The notes below the pieces were generated by a model. It was not told the origin of the DNA, did no database searches, and saw only the letters and a program-made list of their open reading frames with translations. A stretch of 64,000 nucleotides of DNA. It comes from Neelides folsomi (taxonomy: Eukaryota; Arthropoda; Collembola; Neelipleona; Neelidae). The DNA lies in contig JAQGBZ010000222.1 of NCBI GenBank assembly GCA_034687125.1, forward strand, positions 1-64,000, written 5' to 3'. Positions 1-12,890 of this stretch are shown here, in pieces (the first letter of the stretch is position 1; each line of letters starts with the position of its first letter). The position numbers were made by a program, and so were the translations under genes.

Positions 1-153
1 AACTGACCTAACTTGCACGTTTCAGTTGTTATATTACATCATATTTAAAATTGCCCACATGACCCCCCTCTCGTCTACACCATAATTCTTATAAAATGTA
101 AAAAATGGTTGATTTAAATTACATAACAGCAATATATTTATTTATAATTTAAG

Positions 154-1153
154 GATGGTATAAGTCGCCAAAGTCTGTTCATTTAAGAATCGTATTCATC
201 ATTGGGTATTTATTTGGAGTTGTCATCTACATTGCTTTCTCGGGCTCTTTGGTTTCTGTCCTGACTACGGAAGTAGTGCCCATCAGGGATTACAACGATC
301 TCGTTCAAAGCCAACTTGAAATCGTTGGAGATTTTTATGCTCCTTTTACAAACTACTTGGTTGAGGTAAAGTTGAAAATGTCCCAAAATCATTAAATACG
401 AGTATATAAAATATCTGTACTAACATTAAGTATAATAAGGTAATTGGTTTTATAAACTATTAATTTAGAACGTTTATCATTTGAGAAAAAAGTCATATAA
501 TGGGAAATTTACGAATTCTACTGCAGCAGTAAATGAAGTTCTTAGGAATCCAACGGCCTTTTTCTCATATGCCGATTCTTTTCTTGCAGTCTTTAAACGC
601 TTTTTCAGCGAACCTCAAATGTATTGTGAAATGATTTCAACTGTTTCGATTCCGCATGGAAATTTACCTGCATCCATGTTTTTCAAAAAAGGATCGATCT
701 TCAAAAGAATATTCAATTTAAAGTTAGTTTACAACAGCAATACCATATATAGTATAATAATATTTTATCATCAAAGTATTATGCTTATAAAAATATTGAT
801 AATTATCATTATTCTAGATTGGCCGAAATGATTGAAAGCGGAATAATGAGGCGACTTGACATTCAATATGAAATCGATTCAAGCGCTAGTTGTGTTAAAC
901 GGAAAATCAATTATATTGAAGGTTCTACACGTTACACAATTAAAATTTTATTTTAATATAATTTCAATGAATATTACAGAACTTGAATTTAATATTTATA
1001 GGAATGAGATATTCGGATATCTCTACCGCTTACTTCATTTTAATAGGTGGATTTATATTAAGCTATTGTATTTGCTGGATTGAAAAATTATTTTACTTGA
1101 ACAATAAAATTGAAATCAAACACAGTGATTTCAAAATCCAATTAGTAAAATAA
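154..1153 (+). CDS. Ionotropic receptor-like (IR) gene, 3' part only
   Basis: Last four exons of an IR-type chemoreceptor: 154-365, 469-722, 818-921 and 1002-1153. Splice phases agree throughout and the stop is TAA at 1151-1153. The first visible exon opens with W-Y-K and encodes membrane helix M3 followed by SVLTTEVVP, the position of the SYTANLAAF motif of classical glutamate receptors. Exons 2 and 3 supply lobe S2 of the ligand-binding domain, with ASMFFKKGSIF, then LAEMIESGIM. The last exon carries the terminal helix M4 (about FILIGGFILSYCICW) and a short basic tail. The amino-terminal region, S1, M1 and pore loop lie upstream of the window. Exon boundaries match those of the two IR genes at 2.3-5.1 and 10.1-12.9 kb, which points to a family grown by local duplication. 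The gene is convergent with the IR at 2260. Ligand unknown; divergent IRs of this type are known as chemosensory cation channels. Confidence 0.85.
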
Positions 1154-1354
1154 AATTGCAAAATAATTAATTCTAATACTACTAACATTGAAGAAATAGT
1201 AAATAAACCTTATTCTGAATTAAGTAAAGAACGTTCGTCAATTTAACTATTATATTTATTTTAATTCACATCAAATTGCGATATTTATATGAAGTATACG
1301 CGTACATATCTCTGCTCTGCTTTGCTCCGTACTAATACTTCTAAAAAACAGGTA

Positions 1355-1985
1355 TCCGGTCAAAGTTGCTACAACAATAGTTGCTATAGGTCAAAGTTGC
1401 TACTACAATAGTTGCTATGTAAATAGTTGTTCTGGTAAAAATTGCTCTGGAAATAATTGCTCCTGGCCAAAAGTTGCTCCTACCCTACATACTCAATATA
1501 TACATACCTACATAATTATTATAAAGATTATTAATTTAATATACCTAGCTGTAACAGTAACCCTATTTAAAAAATTTCTACAAAATGGTCTATATTTGTT
1601 ATGCCAGACCCAATAACTGTTAACAATAACCATATTACCCGACTTGATCATGTATTGAATTGATCCCGAGTCGGGGAATATGCATTACATTATCGAAATT
1701 ATATTATTTGATCAGGTCAGGTTCTAATCTGACGATGAATAAGCTTGGTAATTGTTATTAGTTAAACAAGTTATAACTATAAAGATTACACATTAAAAAT
1801 TATTTAGGAGTAATGTTATTTCTTAAAGATCAACTATTGTTTAGTAGCAACTTTTGGCCAGGAGCAATTATTTTCATAGCAATTTTGACCAGAGCAACTA
1901 TTTACATAGAAACTATTGTAGTAGCAACTTTGACCAATAGCAACTATTGTTGTAGCAACATTGACATAGAATCTAAAAAATAATA
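1355..1985. repeat. Imperfect fold-back (inverted-repeat) element
   Basis: Two arms of about 115-130 nt (about 1360-1475 and 1848-1975) are inverted copies at high but imperfect identity. Both contain runs such as CAAAGTTGCTAC and GCTCCTGGCCAAAAGTTGC. Each arm is itself built from short repeated GTTGCTA..ATAGTTGCTAT units. The spacer of about 370 nt has no convincing ORF and holds a small hairpin with CCCGACT and AGTCGGG. Open reading frames in the arms are low-complexity translations of the repeat. It resembles a fold-back or MITE-like non-autonomous DNA element; I could not define a target-site duplication. It lies between the convergent ends of two IR genes. Confidence 0.6.
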
Positions 1986-2259
1986 TGTTGGGGTAAGGTA
2001 GTACTATTCCCACCACCATCTATCAGATCCATTAGAGACTTTATGTTTATTTTTTAGACTTTATGTTAATGAGATGGTGTTGTAAAATTTTTTGATATTG
2101 CCCCAATTCAATTCTGTTTGTATACAAAATGCTTGTACTTGAACCGTTTTTTTTATTTTACGTATTCAGTATTTAAGCATGAATCTTGGTCTATAAGTTA
2201 ATGAAAGTACTCTTGTAATAATTTAAAAGTGAGATGTTAAATTTTAAATTTTATTTATA

Positions 2260-5074
2260 TTAATAAATGAACCAGAATTTTAATTTATTTTCTGCATTTG
2301 TCCGTTTAAAGTTGAAATAAGCAGCATATATAAGTTCAATTAATAACATGATAAGGCTTCCAAAATATCCGATAAAAAGAATAAGGAATGAAGTGATGAG
2401 GTCCGAAAAGCCGAGAAGGGCTCGGAATTGCGGTTCTCTCTTTTTAGGACAACGGATAGTTTCACTCATCATTTGCTTCTCAGAACGATCTTTTAATCCC
2501 CGTTCCAAAGTCACCAAAATCCTTCAATGTAAAGAAAAGATACATGGGATTATTAGCATTTAACTTGATTGTCATTTTCATAACTTATCGGTAAACGGTA
2601 TACAGAAAGTCAATTTCATATTGAAATACTCGAGTAAAGTTAAAAAGAATATAAACATATGAAATAGAAATACGAATCAATATTTTGAGCATGTAATAAA
2701 AATCATTGATATGACTAACTTTATATTAAATAATTCTTTGAATGGTGATCCTTTTCTAATGAAGAGAGAACTTGGAGTCATCATACCAAGTTTGAAATGA
2801 GAAATTCCACAAACAAATGTTTCGTCAATTTTGGAATCATTCAAAATCGTTGCAGTCGTGTAAAAATTGTCTCTGGTGCAAAAATAAATATGCTTTCCTT
2901 GGAATACCAATTTAATGGCATAGACATCTTGACCCTTTTCCAATGAAGAAATCACTTTGACGTGTTTGCTAATCTTGTTCATGTCATAAGGCTAAATAAT
3001 CAAAAACACGTTGATATGAAATAAAAGCAATCTACGGTTAACTAATATTCGTACAAAGTAATAATGATCTTACAGGAAAGAGCATATTGACATATGCGAC
3101 ATTATTAACATCAGCCAAAAATATGAAATCATTTTCAACCAAGTCATTTATAGTTTTAACAGGAACGAATTCGGTTGTTAAAGATGAAATGATCGAGTCA
3201 CAGTAGGCGATGAATAACAGACTTCCCCATAAAAAACTCCCAAAAACCACTATTTTGAACAGATCCCAATCTTTCTTGCAATGCCATCCTATATATTGTA
3301 AATATAAAATAATTTTATTATAAAGATAATTTTATTAAACAGGTTGGAGTAATTTTAATTATATTGACTTTATGGAATTATAACGATTTTCATTTGGTTT
3401 GGGGAAATAAATGAAAACTCCCCTTGCTGACTTAAAATTCCAACAATCCAAAACATGTCATCCATAGGAAATACATTCTCCTGCCATTGGTTTCTCTTAG
3501 CCATCAAAACAGAGACAGTGAATCCAAAAATGAGGAAAAACACGCCAGAGATGGTCAACCAAAGCTCATTCCTGAAAGGTTGTCTAAAAACGTCTCTTGC
3601 TCTGATCACATCTGGTTGGCGAAAGAAGCCATTTAACCTAAATTGCATTGTGACATAAAATATAATACCAGGTAGTACTCGTACATACTAATGTGATAAA
3701 ATCATATATATGATTTTAATATTTGTGTTGTACTTTGCATCGGAAACCGGATGAAGAAAAGTGAGATGTTCAATTCTGTAAGTTGCATGATATGATAATG
3801 GAAGGCCAATGTCAACGAGCCCTTCCTGAACATCCCTTCCAATCCCCCCCAATGATCCATTTTCACCTTTGGAGATATATCCTTCACCTGCAAATGCTCT
3901 CTCACTGTAAAATCATTAAAATGAACTTAATTTAGTATACTTCTGTGTGCATTTAATATTTAGCCTATTAAGATTTTTAACAAGCTCAACGATTATACAC
4001 ACGCACTTTAAAATTGTTTAGAAAACAATGATAAAATGCAATCGACCTAAAATTCAAAGTGTCACGCAAATTTCTGAATATTGTCACTGCATAGCCTCCA
4101 ACGAGCTTTGTGCCATCGTCGCTCATTTGAACAATCCTCATATAGTCACGATCAATCTGGATATTATAGTTAAGTACTTATTTCAAGCATTTTAGTATTT
4201 TAGTATTTTTAAATCATCTGTTTCGTAATTTTGTTTATTTATGATACTGGAGAAATTGCAGTGATAACAGTTTGCCGTAGATTCGATCTTCTTTCCCCAA
4301 TTGGTCCCAATGGAAATGTCACTGGTTGAATTATAGGCATTTCCTTCAAAGAGTAAATCTCCACAAAACTCAATTGCCGTTCTGCTTTGGAAGAGTTTGA
4401 GATATAGCCAATAATTATATTAGAATTTAATGGAATCATCTTTGTCAACTTTTTCAAACGATTTTTGTTCATATTGTCAAATTGAAATGGTTCTGGGTAA
4501 AAGATGAAGATATTCAATTCATGGACAAGTTTATTTTCTCCCTTTTGGCTTTGAAATATTTTCCCAATCTATTAAATGTTGAATACCTGATTTTAATTAT
4601 TGGGCAAAAATTTGACTTGCCTTATTTTACCTTGTATTTAATATAGCTTGTGCTTACCAAGACCAAAAATTCGTAAAATTCAGTTTGATTTGTAGGAGCT
4701 GATAGAATTCTCAATCGCTCATTTGACCTTTCTTTAATGTTTTCAAAAATTTCGTTAAATGATTTTGAAATGTTTAAAACTTTAGCAAAGGGAAGATAAC
4801 CATTTCGTTTCCATTTGCAGAAGATTCTTGCAAAAAGATCTATTTGGAATCAAATGCTTTCTTTATTTAATGTTTGAATAAGGAAATCCTAATTGAAAAT
4901 TACACTCAATTTACCATTAATCTCATGTCCCCAAAATAAAAACTCGTAATTGTTACCCAAAGAATATTCCTTCAAAATCATTTCTTCAACCAGGTCTTTA
5001 TGATTCAACAAGGAACATTGGCCCATTCCAATAAAAGTTAAATTGATAACCAGATACGAAATTATGGCTCTCAT
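2260..5074 (-). CDS. Ionotropic receptor-like (IR) gene with a GG donor in the pore region
   Basis: Nine exons give a consistent 635-residue IR: 4915-5074, 4658-4839, 4248-4568, 4047-4156, 3734-3904, 3423-3637, 3074-3288, 2720-2991 and 2260-2521. It starts MRAIISYLVINL, a probable signal peptide. The S1 lobe (GGYAVTIF, NGSLGGIGRDVQ), helix M1 (LTISGVFFLIFGF), pore loop (FWIVGILSQQG), helix M3 (VVFGSFLWGSLLFIAY), S2 (SSLFIRKGSPF) and helix M4 (LITSFLILFIGYF) occur in the usual order. Every junction has GT-AG and correct phase except the one after SQQ-G, where the donor reads AAG|GGGAGT instead of the expected GTGAGT. Without splicing there the frame runs into a stop just after the pore loop. 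So the gene is either a recently damaged receptor, a GG-AG intron, or carries a one-base sequence error. Its M3-S2-M4 intron positions match the neighbouring IR genes. Confidence 0.82.
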
Positions 5075-6189
5075 GATAATGTGACAATGAGTGATGGAAT
5101 AAAACAGAGAAATTGTCAAATTAACATTTTATTATTTAAATTCTGATTGTACCTATCTGAAATAAAATTTAAAATAAGGTTGTATTTTATAATAATGCGA
5201 CATCAAGTACAATATTTGTGTAAGACAAATAATAAGCGTCAATTCGTTACAATGAAAAACAAACTAAAACAATCGTTTAAAATCTAAAAGTAGCTAAAAA
5301 TATGAAGACAAGTCCGAAGTACTTGAATTATACTTCAAATATGAATTTATGTACCAAACACTTTTCTAAAGGTTTGCTATTTATTTGGTTAGTTTTAGTG
5401 GTAAATATAAGAAGAGTATTTCTCCATTTGTTCTCTATCACCTCTCACTCTCATATTATTGCTTTCAGGTTATTAAAAATTATATACCATACTTTTAGTT
5501 AGGATCTAGCCTAAAATATTCGTACAAGTGAATATACAGATATATTAAATCATATTTGAAATAAAATAACTTTGTCATATATATTTATGAACAGGAGACA
5601 TTTAATTATAATCGTAATTTTTAATTCTATACACAATATAAAAGTCATTTCTAAACTCTGTATATTTACCATTAAAATATCGAGTGGTATAACCTTATTT
5701 ACATTGACTAACAACAACTGTAGAAAATAAATGAAAAGTGAGTTCAGGTTTTTTTATTTAAACAATGCGAAATTCGAATACGAAATTTATACTTTCCTCC
5801 CATTCCTCCATTTGTTTAGGATTCTGAGAATTCTGACTCTTCTCGAAAATAAAGGGGGGCTATCATAGTCTGAATAAAAATATTATATAACTACCATGAA
5901 AGGTATCATACAAAGGTAAATTCTATTTTAATAATTCATTGTAAAATGTACTGTAATAGGAAGACCGGAGGGAAATCTAACATAATAATAATAAGACCGA
6001 AACATCCGGTGTCAACAAGATTGCCGTCCTTCGAAAATTCGATTTAAACTTTCAACTGATAATGAGTTCCCATCAGGTGATTTAGGCGAGTTTCTCATAA
6101 CTGGACGGCAGAGCTAATGAGATCTCTTTGGGGGGGAATCTCTCTCATACCAAGATTATTTTGAGGGGAATTGGAGCGGATTATTTGTG
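5075..6189. other. Intergenic stretch, no gene seen
   Basis: AT-rich sequence between the 5' end of the IR gene and the 3' end of cytohesin. A 66-codon ATG reading frame at 5302-5502 has no recognisable domain and is probably chance. The part nearest 6190 has somewhat higher GC and is likely the 3' UTR of cytohesin. Confidence 0.5.
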
Positions 6190-8943
6190 TCAGAAGGACT
6201 CTTGACCCTGAGCTCCATGAGAAGTTCCACCGTGAGCCGTCCGTTTCCGTTTCTCCAAAAGCTCATAGAAGGGAGAATGACTAATGCTCGCTTCTAAGCA
6301 TTTCACCCACTCGACTCGTTCTTCGGCCGAAGAAGCGGACATCCGATACACGGAGTGTTTCCCTTCCACTACCCGTCCATGTCCGTCCGTCTTGCACGCC
6401 TTGATGACTCGATTCTCGGCCGAGTAGATCTCGAACGTAAACGGTTTCTTCTCATTATTCACTTCTCGAACGTTGACGTTCTCCAGTGGGATGATTCCCC
6501 TCGGCTCTTTGTCAGTTGTAAATTCAAAGTAATAGAGGCAGTTGTCGTTTAAAATAAACCACCGTCGCTTCCAGGTCTTGTATCGTCCCCCTTGCTTCCA
6601 AAGCCAGCCTTGAAATATAAAAAATCATTATTTTTCATTATGAATTTCTTTTAGATTTTACATAATTCTGGCTAGCTTCAACCGCATTGTTTGTTTATGT
6701 AGAGTAATAAGTTAATAAAGGGAAGAGATAAGGTGGGCATTGGAGCAACCGCAATGTGGTTTCTTAACATAACCTTCATTTGAACCGCATTGGTCTCTAA
6801 TATGAAGATTGTGCATTTGGGAAATTTTGGCAAAGTTCATTTTCGTAGATTATTTGCAGTTGGCATGCTTGTGTTATCTTTAATCAACGTACCTTCTTTG
6901 TCAGGGTTAAAGAAAGTGTGCATGAGATCGTTCCCATCGTCTTCAGGAATCTTGAAAGGTTCTGCTTGGATCGAGTCGTAGAGAGATTCAAGGAGTTCTT
7001 TTGGCAAATCACCACCGTTATTGATCCCACGGTTCATACTTATAAACTGTTCAACCGTTGGCTTTTCCTATAAAGAAAAAGTAATCAGTGAATAAAGAAT
7101 TACAAACAAGAGTAAACATTAAAAATACAAAGCAATTCTAATATTTATAAACTACCTAGGTATTGGGTATCATAGGGTCATACAGTTTAAATATTTAATA
7201 CAATGATAGATACAATGTGAATCTTAAATGAAAAATAGAAAGGCAATTAAATTGTTTTCATATGATTGAAAGATTGTGACGTCAAGGTCAATCGATCAGT
7301 CTGAATTATACAAAACTAATAGAAAAAAGCAATTCATCTGACAATCAAGTTCTTTTGAATAAAATAGGGTTTCCGTTTTGATAATATTACAGATTGCGTA
7401 CAAAGAGTCTTGAATTTTGTGTCGCATTATTACATTGACGTGAAGTAAAATCGATTGAGCCCGATTTTGCCAACTAATGGGAAAGCATAATGGTCAAATA
7501 AAGTGAATAATGGAAATTACTTTCACACTCGGATTGTGTAAACTCGTGTTTAGCATAATAATTGCGAAACTGAGAACGTAGCATGTGTCTGTATGATTAA
7601 AAATATCAGGGTTCAAATGACAATAACGTTGAGCGAAACACTCCATCATTCGGTCGATCTTTTGAGCCTCCCCTGGCAAGCGAAACGACCAGAGAAACTG
7701 TCGCAGAGCCTATTGAATAAACAAACCCAATTTATTATCATTTTATGATAATCACACAGGTTTTACCAACTTTTACCGATGATGGTACAATGACTCGATC
7801 CAATTTAATGAATATAATAATGAATTATGCATTTCAATTAATAATGAAAGAAATAATATTGATATCCGTACCTGAACAAGAATGAGATCAGTAAAGTCGT
7901 GTAGAGAAACGAAGCATTTTAAAACTTTTTCATTAAAATCATTTTTCTCTCCGAGATAGTCTCCTATCGCTGTTTTATTTAGGCCTTCTCCCCGGTATAA
8001 AAACTGTAACAAATTGGATTATAAATTAAAATTAATCTACTATGTAAATAATAAAAAGAAATGACAAGCGAGAAGGGCCACGTTTCAATTCAATTCATTC
8101 TTCCATTAAAATTTATAACACGAAAGTAGAGCAGCAAATGGTAAATGATTAATGAGGCGACTTATCAAAAAAGAAAAACCTCAAATGTGGAAATATAAAA
8201 AATTGAAGAATAAATAAATCCTACCTGAGCAACTTCTTCCTCTTCAGTCCTCAAGCAGCCGTTGAGAATGAGAAATTCAATGCCTTTCTTGGGGTCCATG
8301 TTGAACTTCTTGCATCCAAGACTCATCAATTTTGCATCGAGATTATCATTTGAATGTGTGTCTTGCTTATTCGATGAAGAAGTGTTGGTGGAGTTTGAAC
8401 TAGAACTAAGGGCTGCTACAGTCGTTGTCATCATCCCGTGCTGCGGGACGATGTCGATCTCTTTTGACACTGCATCGATCTCATGTTGGAGCTGTTCAAT
8501 TTCAATGATGAGCTCGTACTTTCGCTTTCTTATATTGTTGAGTTCCTCCATTTCAATAGGGGTCAGATCTGAGGAATGAATAAACCACATAATTAATCCA
8601 AATTAAATATTCCAATTTGATGATTTGACTAATCGTGCAAAAGCTACAAGGTCTAAGGATAGGAAAATAGTTGAAAATATCTCGGAAAATAATTAAAATT
8701 TTACATTCTAAATCCATAGCTATGGCTAGGTTAATCATTTTGTAACGAATGACTGTGGAGGCGAGGGCTGCATGGAGGAAGTTGGATTTATTCAATGGTC
8801 GAGATTAGAATAAAAGGAGGGTCGGGAGAGTCGGGCGGGTGAGTGGGTTCGGGAAAACATCTGCCTACGTCTGCCAACATCTGCTCCACTTCCGACTTAC
8901 CTCGGATGCTCTTCAAATAGGGCTTCTCCATGCTCGTGGCCAT
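6190..8943 (-). CDS. Cytohesin (Sec7-PH ARF guanine nucleotide exchange factor)
   Basis: Six exons (8901-8943, 8225-8568, 7872-8003, 7521-7709, 6893-7058, 6190-6608) encode 430 residues; vertebrate cytohesins have about 400. Order: a short N-terminus, a coiled coil at about residues 15-56 ([17 protein letters not shown], the cytohesin signature), a Ser/Thr/Asn-rich insert at about 60-95, the Sec7 domain, a PH domain from about 292 and a basic tail ([10 protein letters not shown]). The Sec7 domain holds [15 protein letters not shown] with the catalytic glutamate at about residue 187. The PH domain begins [18 protein letters not shown]. It has two glycines, the diglycine form that in mammals binds PI(3,4,5)P3 selectively. 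The protein should activate ARF GTPases at the plasma membrane; Drosophila steppke is the family member linked to insulin signalling. The start is the first ATG after an in-frame stop ([11 protein letters not shown]); an upstream alternative first exon is possible. Confidence 0.95.
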
Positions 8944-10100
8944 CTCCGAGTCACAGTCCGGCCCTTGACATGGCAAGAGGTCTCAGGGTCGTCTCCACCA
9001 GCTCATCGTCTCTCTTGAGGAGGAAGTTGAGGAATCTCGCAATTCTCTCACACAGGAATATTCCTATCTGCGTCTCGCGGGAAGGTTGGAAGTTTGGGGA
9101 GCCCAAAAGGCCTTCACCCTTTCTCTCAATTCCCCCAACTCCCTCAGCCCAAATCCCATCAACCATCCCATGAATCCCATCTTACATCCCATCAGCATCC
9201 AATGCCAGGATCTCAGAAGTTGAAGCCAAGCTTCAACCAAAGCTTCAACCATCAACCAACATCAACAAGATAGAGGTAGACCATTAAAATATCACCAGAG
9301 GAGAAAGAATGAAATGATGGAATGAGCCCTTTCCACAAACGACCCTCGGGCCCAAAGGCCCAAACACTTTCAACAAAGGACAATGAAATATGAACCCTCT
9401 TTTAACTCTCCTTTTTATATCATTCAATTTCATTTAGACCTAATATCCAACACTAGACACGTACAAAGTAATGGGGGTTTACGAGGAAGAAGCGAAAAGA
9501 ATGCACAACACCATGATAGATCATAGATATGGTCATTTTTATCATTTTTCTACTAGGATACTAGGAAGGTATGCTCATTTACAAAAACACTTTACCTGTA
9601 CAAATTGAATAAGGTTAACCTTTCCGTTATGTTGGACGTTTCAATTTCTGCTTTGGTTTATTCTGTGTACGCTGTGAGCTTATTTAAGAAGATTACATTG
9701 CTTTGCACGCTTAAGTTTTTAAGTGTAGGTAAGATATATTTAAGAATTCAACTTGCGATATACTATTCTTATCTTCTTAAACTGTCTTTGACAAGATATT
9801 TAAGATATAAGATATCGTATAAATATAACATATACGCTAAAAATGAATTGTTATTTAGCATAAAAGGTTCAATTGATCATGCACAGACAGCTGACAATCT
9901 AATTTATCTAGGCATATGGGTATTTCACTGGAGTCGACTCATATTTATGTATATAGTAAATACTTAGTAAGAGAGCAACCGATATCTATAGGTGCGTATA
10001 CCATATATTAAAATACAATTATACAAATGAGTCAAATAACAGATATTATCTTAATCAATAATTGTCATTAAATCATGTTTATTAAGTCTGAAATTCATAT
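8944..10100. other. Cytohesin upstream region, no clear gene
   Basis: About 8944-9360 is clearly richer in GC than its surroundings and contains simple CATCCCAT and CTTCAACCA iterations; it is probably the 5' UTR or promoter area of the minus-strand cytohesin gene. Several open frames there overlap on both strands and look like by-products of composition. From 9400 to 10100 the sequence is AT-rich. A long frame at 9605-9967 lacks an ATG start, homology or codon bias, so I do not call it. Confidence 0.45.
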
Positions 10101-12890
10101 TTATTCAATGAAATTACTTGTCTTGTTAATTCGAATACACTCAGTACATATGGAAAGAAGTGATAAGACATTTCCGAACACGAAAATAATGATCGGGATG
10201 TAAATATCTCTGAGGCTCACTTCTTCCAGTCTCGTTTTCTTTATGCATTGAATAAATGTTTCTTTCTGGTAATTTCCAATTAACCTTGCAAGAATTCCAC
10301 TTTCCATCATAGCCACAATTCTGTAAAATTGCCATATTAGTTATTGTAAAAGTCGTTAAATTATAAACCCACAATTAAATATTTTTATTAACCTGTAATT
10401 AAAGAATTCTTTTAATTCTGAGTCTTTTTTCAAAAACATTGCACTTTTCAGTGGGTTTTTATTTAGCGGAAATGAGGAGAAATGGTCGCAAAGATCACTT
10501 TCCATATAGCCTGATCCTAAAGCACCCAAATAAAAGCCTTCTGGAAATGTAACGAAGGATTTCTTCCTTGTTAAAACTTCTTCAACAGATTCCAGTCCCG
10601 TGATGTTGACAGATTCAAAAGATATATTTTCCTAAATTAGAAAAACTTAATTATTATAAAATTTATAATCAATTAACTCACTTGGGGTATACTATGTGTA
10701 TCCTATTTACACTCACAGTATACATATAGTCTTATACAATCATATAATTCGTTTATTATTTAAATGAAGAAATAAATAATCCGAATACTTACCCTAGGGA
10801 AATAAACGGCTGGCACATCTTCAGGTCTTACAAAAAATGAGTATGATGAATCCGCTAAAAGATCTTCTAATGAATTAAACGGATCTTGGATGTTAACTAA
10901 ATTGGTAACAAGGGCTGCTCCATAAGAAACATAAATGATTAAACCAAGTATCGTTCCAGTTGTAATGATAATTTTAAGGGATGTTGAAACCGGTGTCAAA
11001 TACCACCCTGCAATATTAAAGTATTATTGTCATAATTATCATTATCATTTAAGCTCATTTGTTGGATTGGGATATTAAGCATATATTCGGATATTACATG
11101 ACATTGTTCAATTAAGCATTATTTTTAATGCATTTTACCTTGTTGAGCATTGGCAGCAAATGACCAAATGACGGCTTCATTATTAAAACTGTCATCAATT
11201 TCATTTTTCCTTTTGATCCATTTCTTCTTCACATAATGTATGAATTTAATTGAGAGCACAAGAATGATCCAAGTTCCAAATACTGCAAGCCAAACGTCAA
11301 GTTGAAGCGGAGTTAAAAAAATATTTCGGAAAGAACTCCCATCAGGTTGAACAAACACAGCATGGACTCTTTTAAATATAGCGACATTTGTATTAAAGCA
11401 TTTTATAAGAATATTATTTATTAACATAACAGAGGCTTCTTTTAACTTTGCGTGTTTTTAACTCTTTTTACTTTTAACATTTAACCCATTTAACTACCCG
11501 TCATTATACGTTGGTTGCATGAACGACAATTCTTCCACTTTCCTTTTTGAGAGCAAAGTATGGGAGATTGAAAAATCCGCAGTGTCATTCATTACTTGAA
11601 TGGCCATTCCATTGAGAGGAGCATCAGTTCCATCGTCAGTTACCCAATTGCCTTTTATTACGGAATCACTATATTAATTAAATGTTAAATTAATGTCAGT
11701 TTGATTCATTGAATGAGAAACGGAGGAAGCTAAATCTTTTCTATTAACATGAAATTAATCAATTAAACATAAAGTCACATACCTAAGATAAGTACTTAAG
11801 AGTATAATTGTATAATATGGTAAAAAATATCTGTATATGGGTCTATGGGTAAAAGAGATATTTAATAAATGTTTTAAGCTTACGTAAAATTGAAATAATC
11901 TTGAATGTTCCAATACATGTTTACAACAGAACCTCGTTGAAAACGGTTTTCTCCGTCAATTTCTGTGAAAGCGCATTCGCTTATGTAATCTTCATCATCC
12001 TATATTCGAATAACTGATTTTGTATTCATAAAAGGTTATAGTTTAATGTATGGTTAATACACTTTTAAAAAATTAATACTACCGCAGCTACGACGCCAAT
12101 TTTAATTCCTTCAAAATCTCGTCGACGCTGAATGGCTCCAAATGCAAAATAGTTGAAATCTATTTCTTCGGTTATATTTTGAACTCTAATCTTGGTTATA
12201 TTTTTAATGGAATAAAGCTCCATGAGGTAATGGAGAGGTTGAGATGCTGCTGTTGAAAATATAAAGTAAATGTGATTCATTAAATTCAAACAATTTCTGA
12301 AGTATATTGAAACACTTTGTGTAATGTTTTGAGCTTCCTCTTCGTTTTTGATTATTTCAGACCAAAAGTTAATCCAAATAGAGCTTCGGGAACTTAATTT
12401 CTTGCATACTGTACTAAAGATCTATGTATTAATAATAAAAGAATGATTTCATCAATATGTTACATACGTAAATGAGAGATTTTATGAAAGTACAAGTTTG
12501 TAGTATTTTATTTTAATAATTTAGTATTATGTAATATAGCATTATTTATGTCTTAAGACACTTACATCCTTATTAAATGAAGATAAAAAAGTATAATTGG
12601 AAATGTTGATATTGATAATCCTGTTGAAATTGGCAAACTCTGAATAAGATTCTTTTATTTGTATTTGACTCCAAATATTAAGCATTGAGTTTTTAATGTG
12701 TATGGTTTCTAAATTAAAAATCAAGGTATTCGAAATTTAAAACCAATTTGGAAGAAAATTGTCATTAAATTATATTTTTACCAATTGTTGTGTCTTCGGC
12801 ATTTAAACTTAATTGATTGAGTAAATATTGTATATCAATTTTATGAGATTTAAAGTAGAAGTCATTTGTATTTATTTGAATCAACGACAT
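10101..12890 (-). CDS. Ionotropic receptor-like (IR) gene
   Basis: Nine exons join in phase to 589 residues: 12782-12890, 12566-12708, 12083-12421, 11884-11999, 11510-11668, 11139-11368, 10793-11007, 10393-10631 and 10101-10320. The S1 lobe includes DDGTDAPLNGMAIQV. Helix M1 is LDVWLAVFGTWIILVLSIKF, the pore loop is VIWSFAANAQQG, helix M3 is IIITTGTILGLIIYVSYG followed by AALVTNLVN, S2 has SAMFLKKDSEL and AMMESGILARL, and M4 is IYIPIIIFVFGNVLSLLSI. AALVTNLVN sits where classical receptors have SYTANLAAF. All donors are GT. The chosen start lacks an obvious signal peptide, so a further 5' exon may have been missed. The gene lies in the same orientation as the IR at 2.3-5.1 kb, separated from it by cytohesin. 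The reading frame appears intact; ligand unknown. Confidence 0.87.

Noticed and set aside
5302-5502. 66-codon ATG frame on +
   Set aside because: No homology recognised, no splice or context support; expected by chance in this composition.
8951-9255. Overlapping frames on both strands upstream of cytohesin
   Set aside because: Low-complexity repeats (CATCCCAT type) in a GC-richer 5' region; no domain.
9605-9967. 120-codon open frame on +
   Set aside because: No ATG start, AT-driven composition, no recognisable motif.
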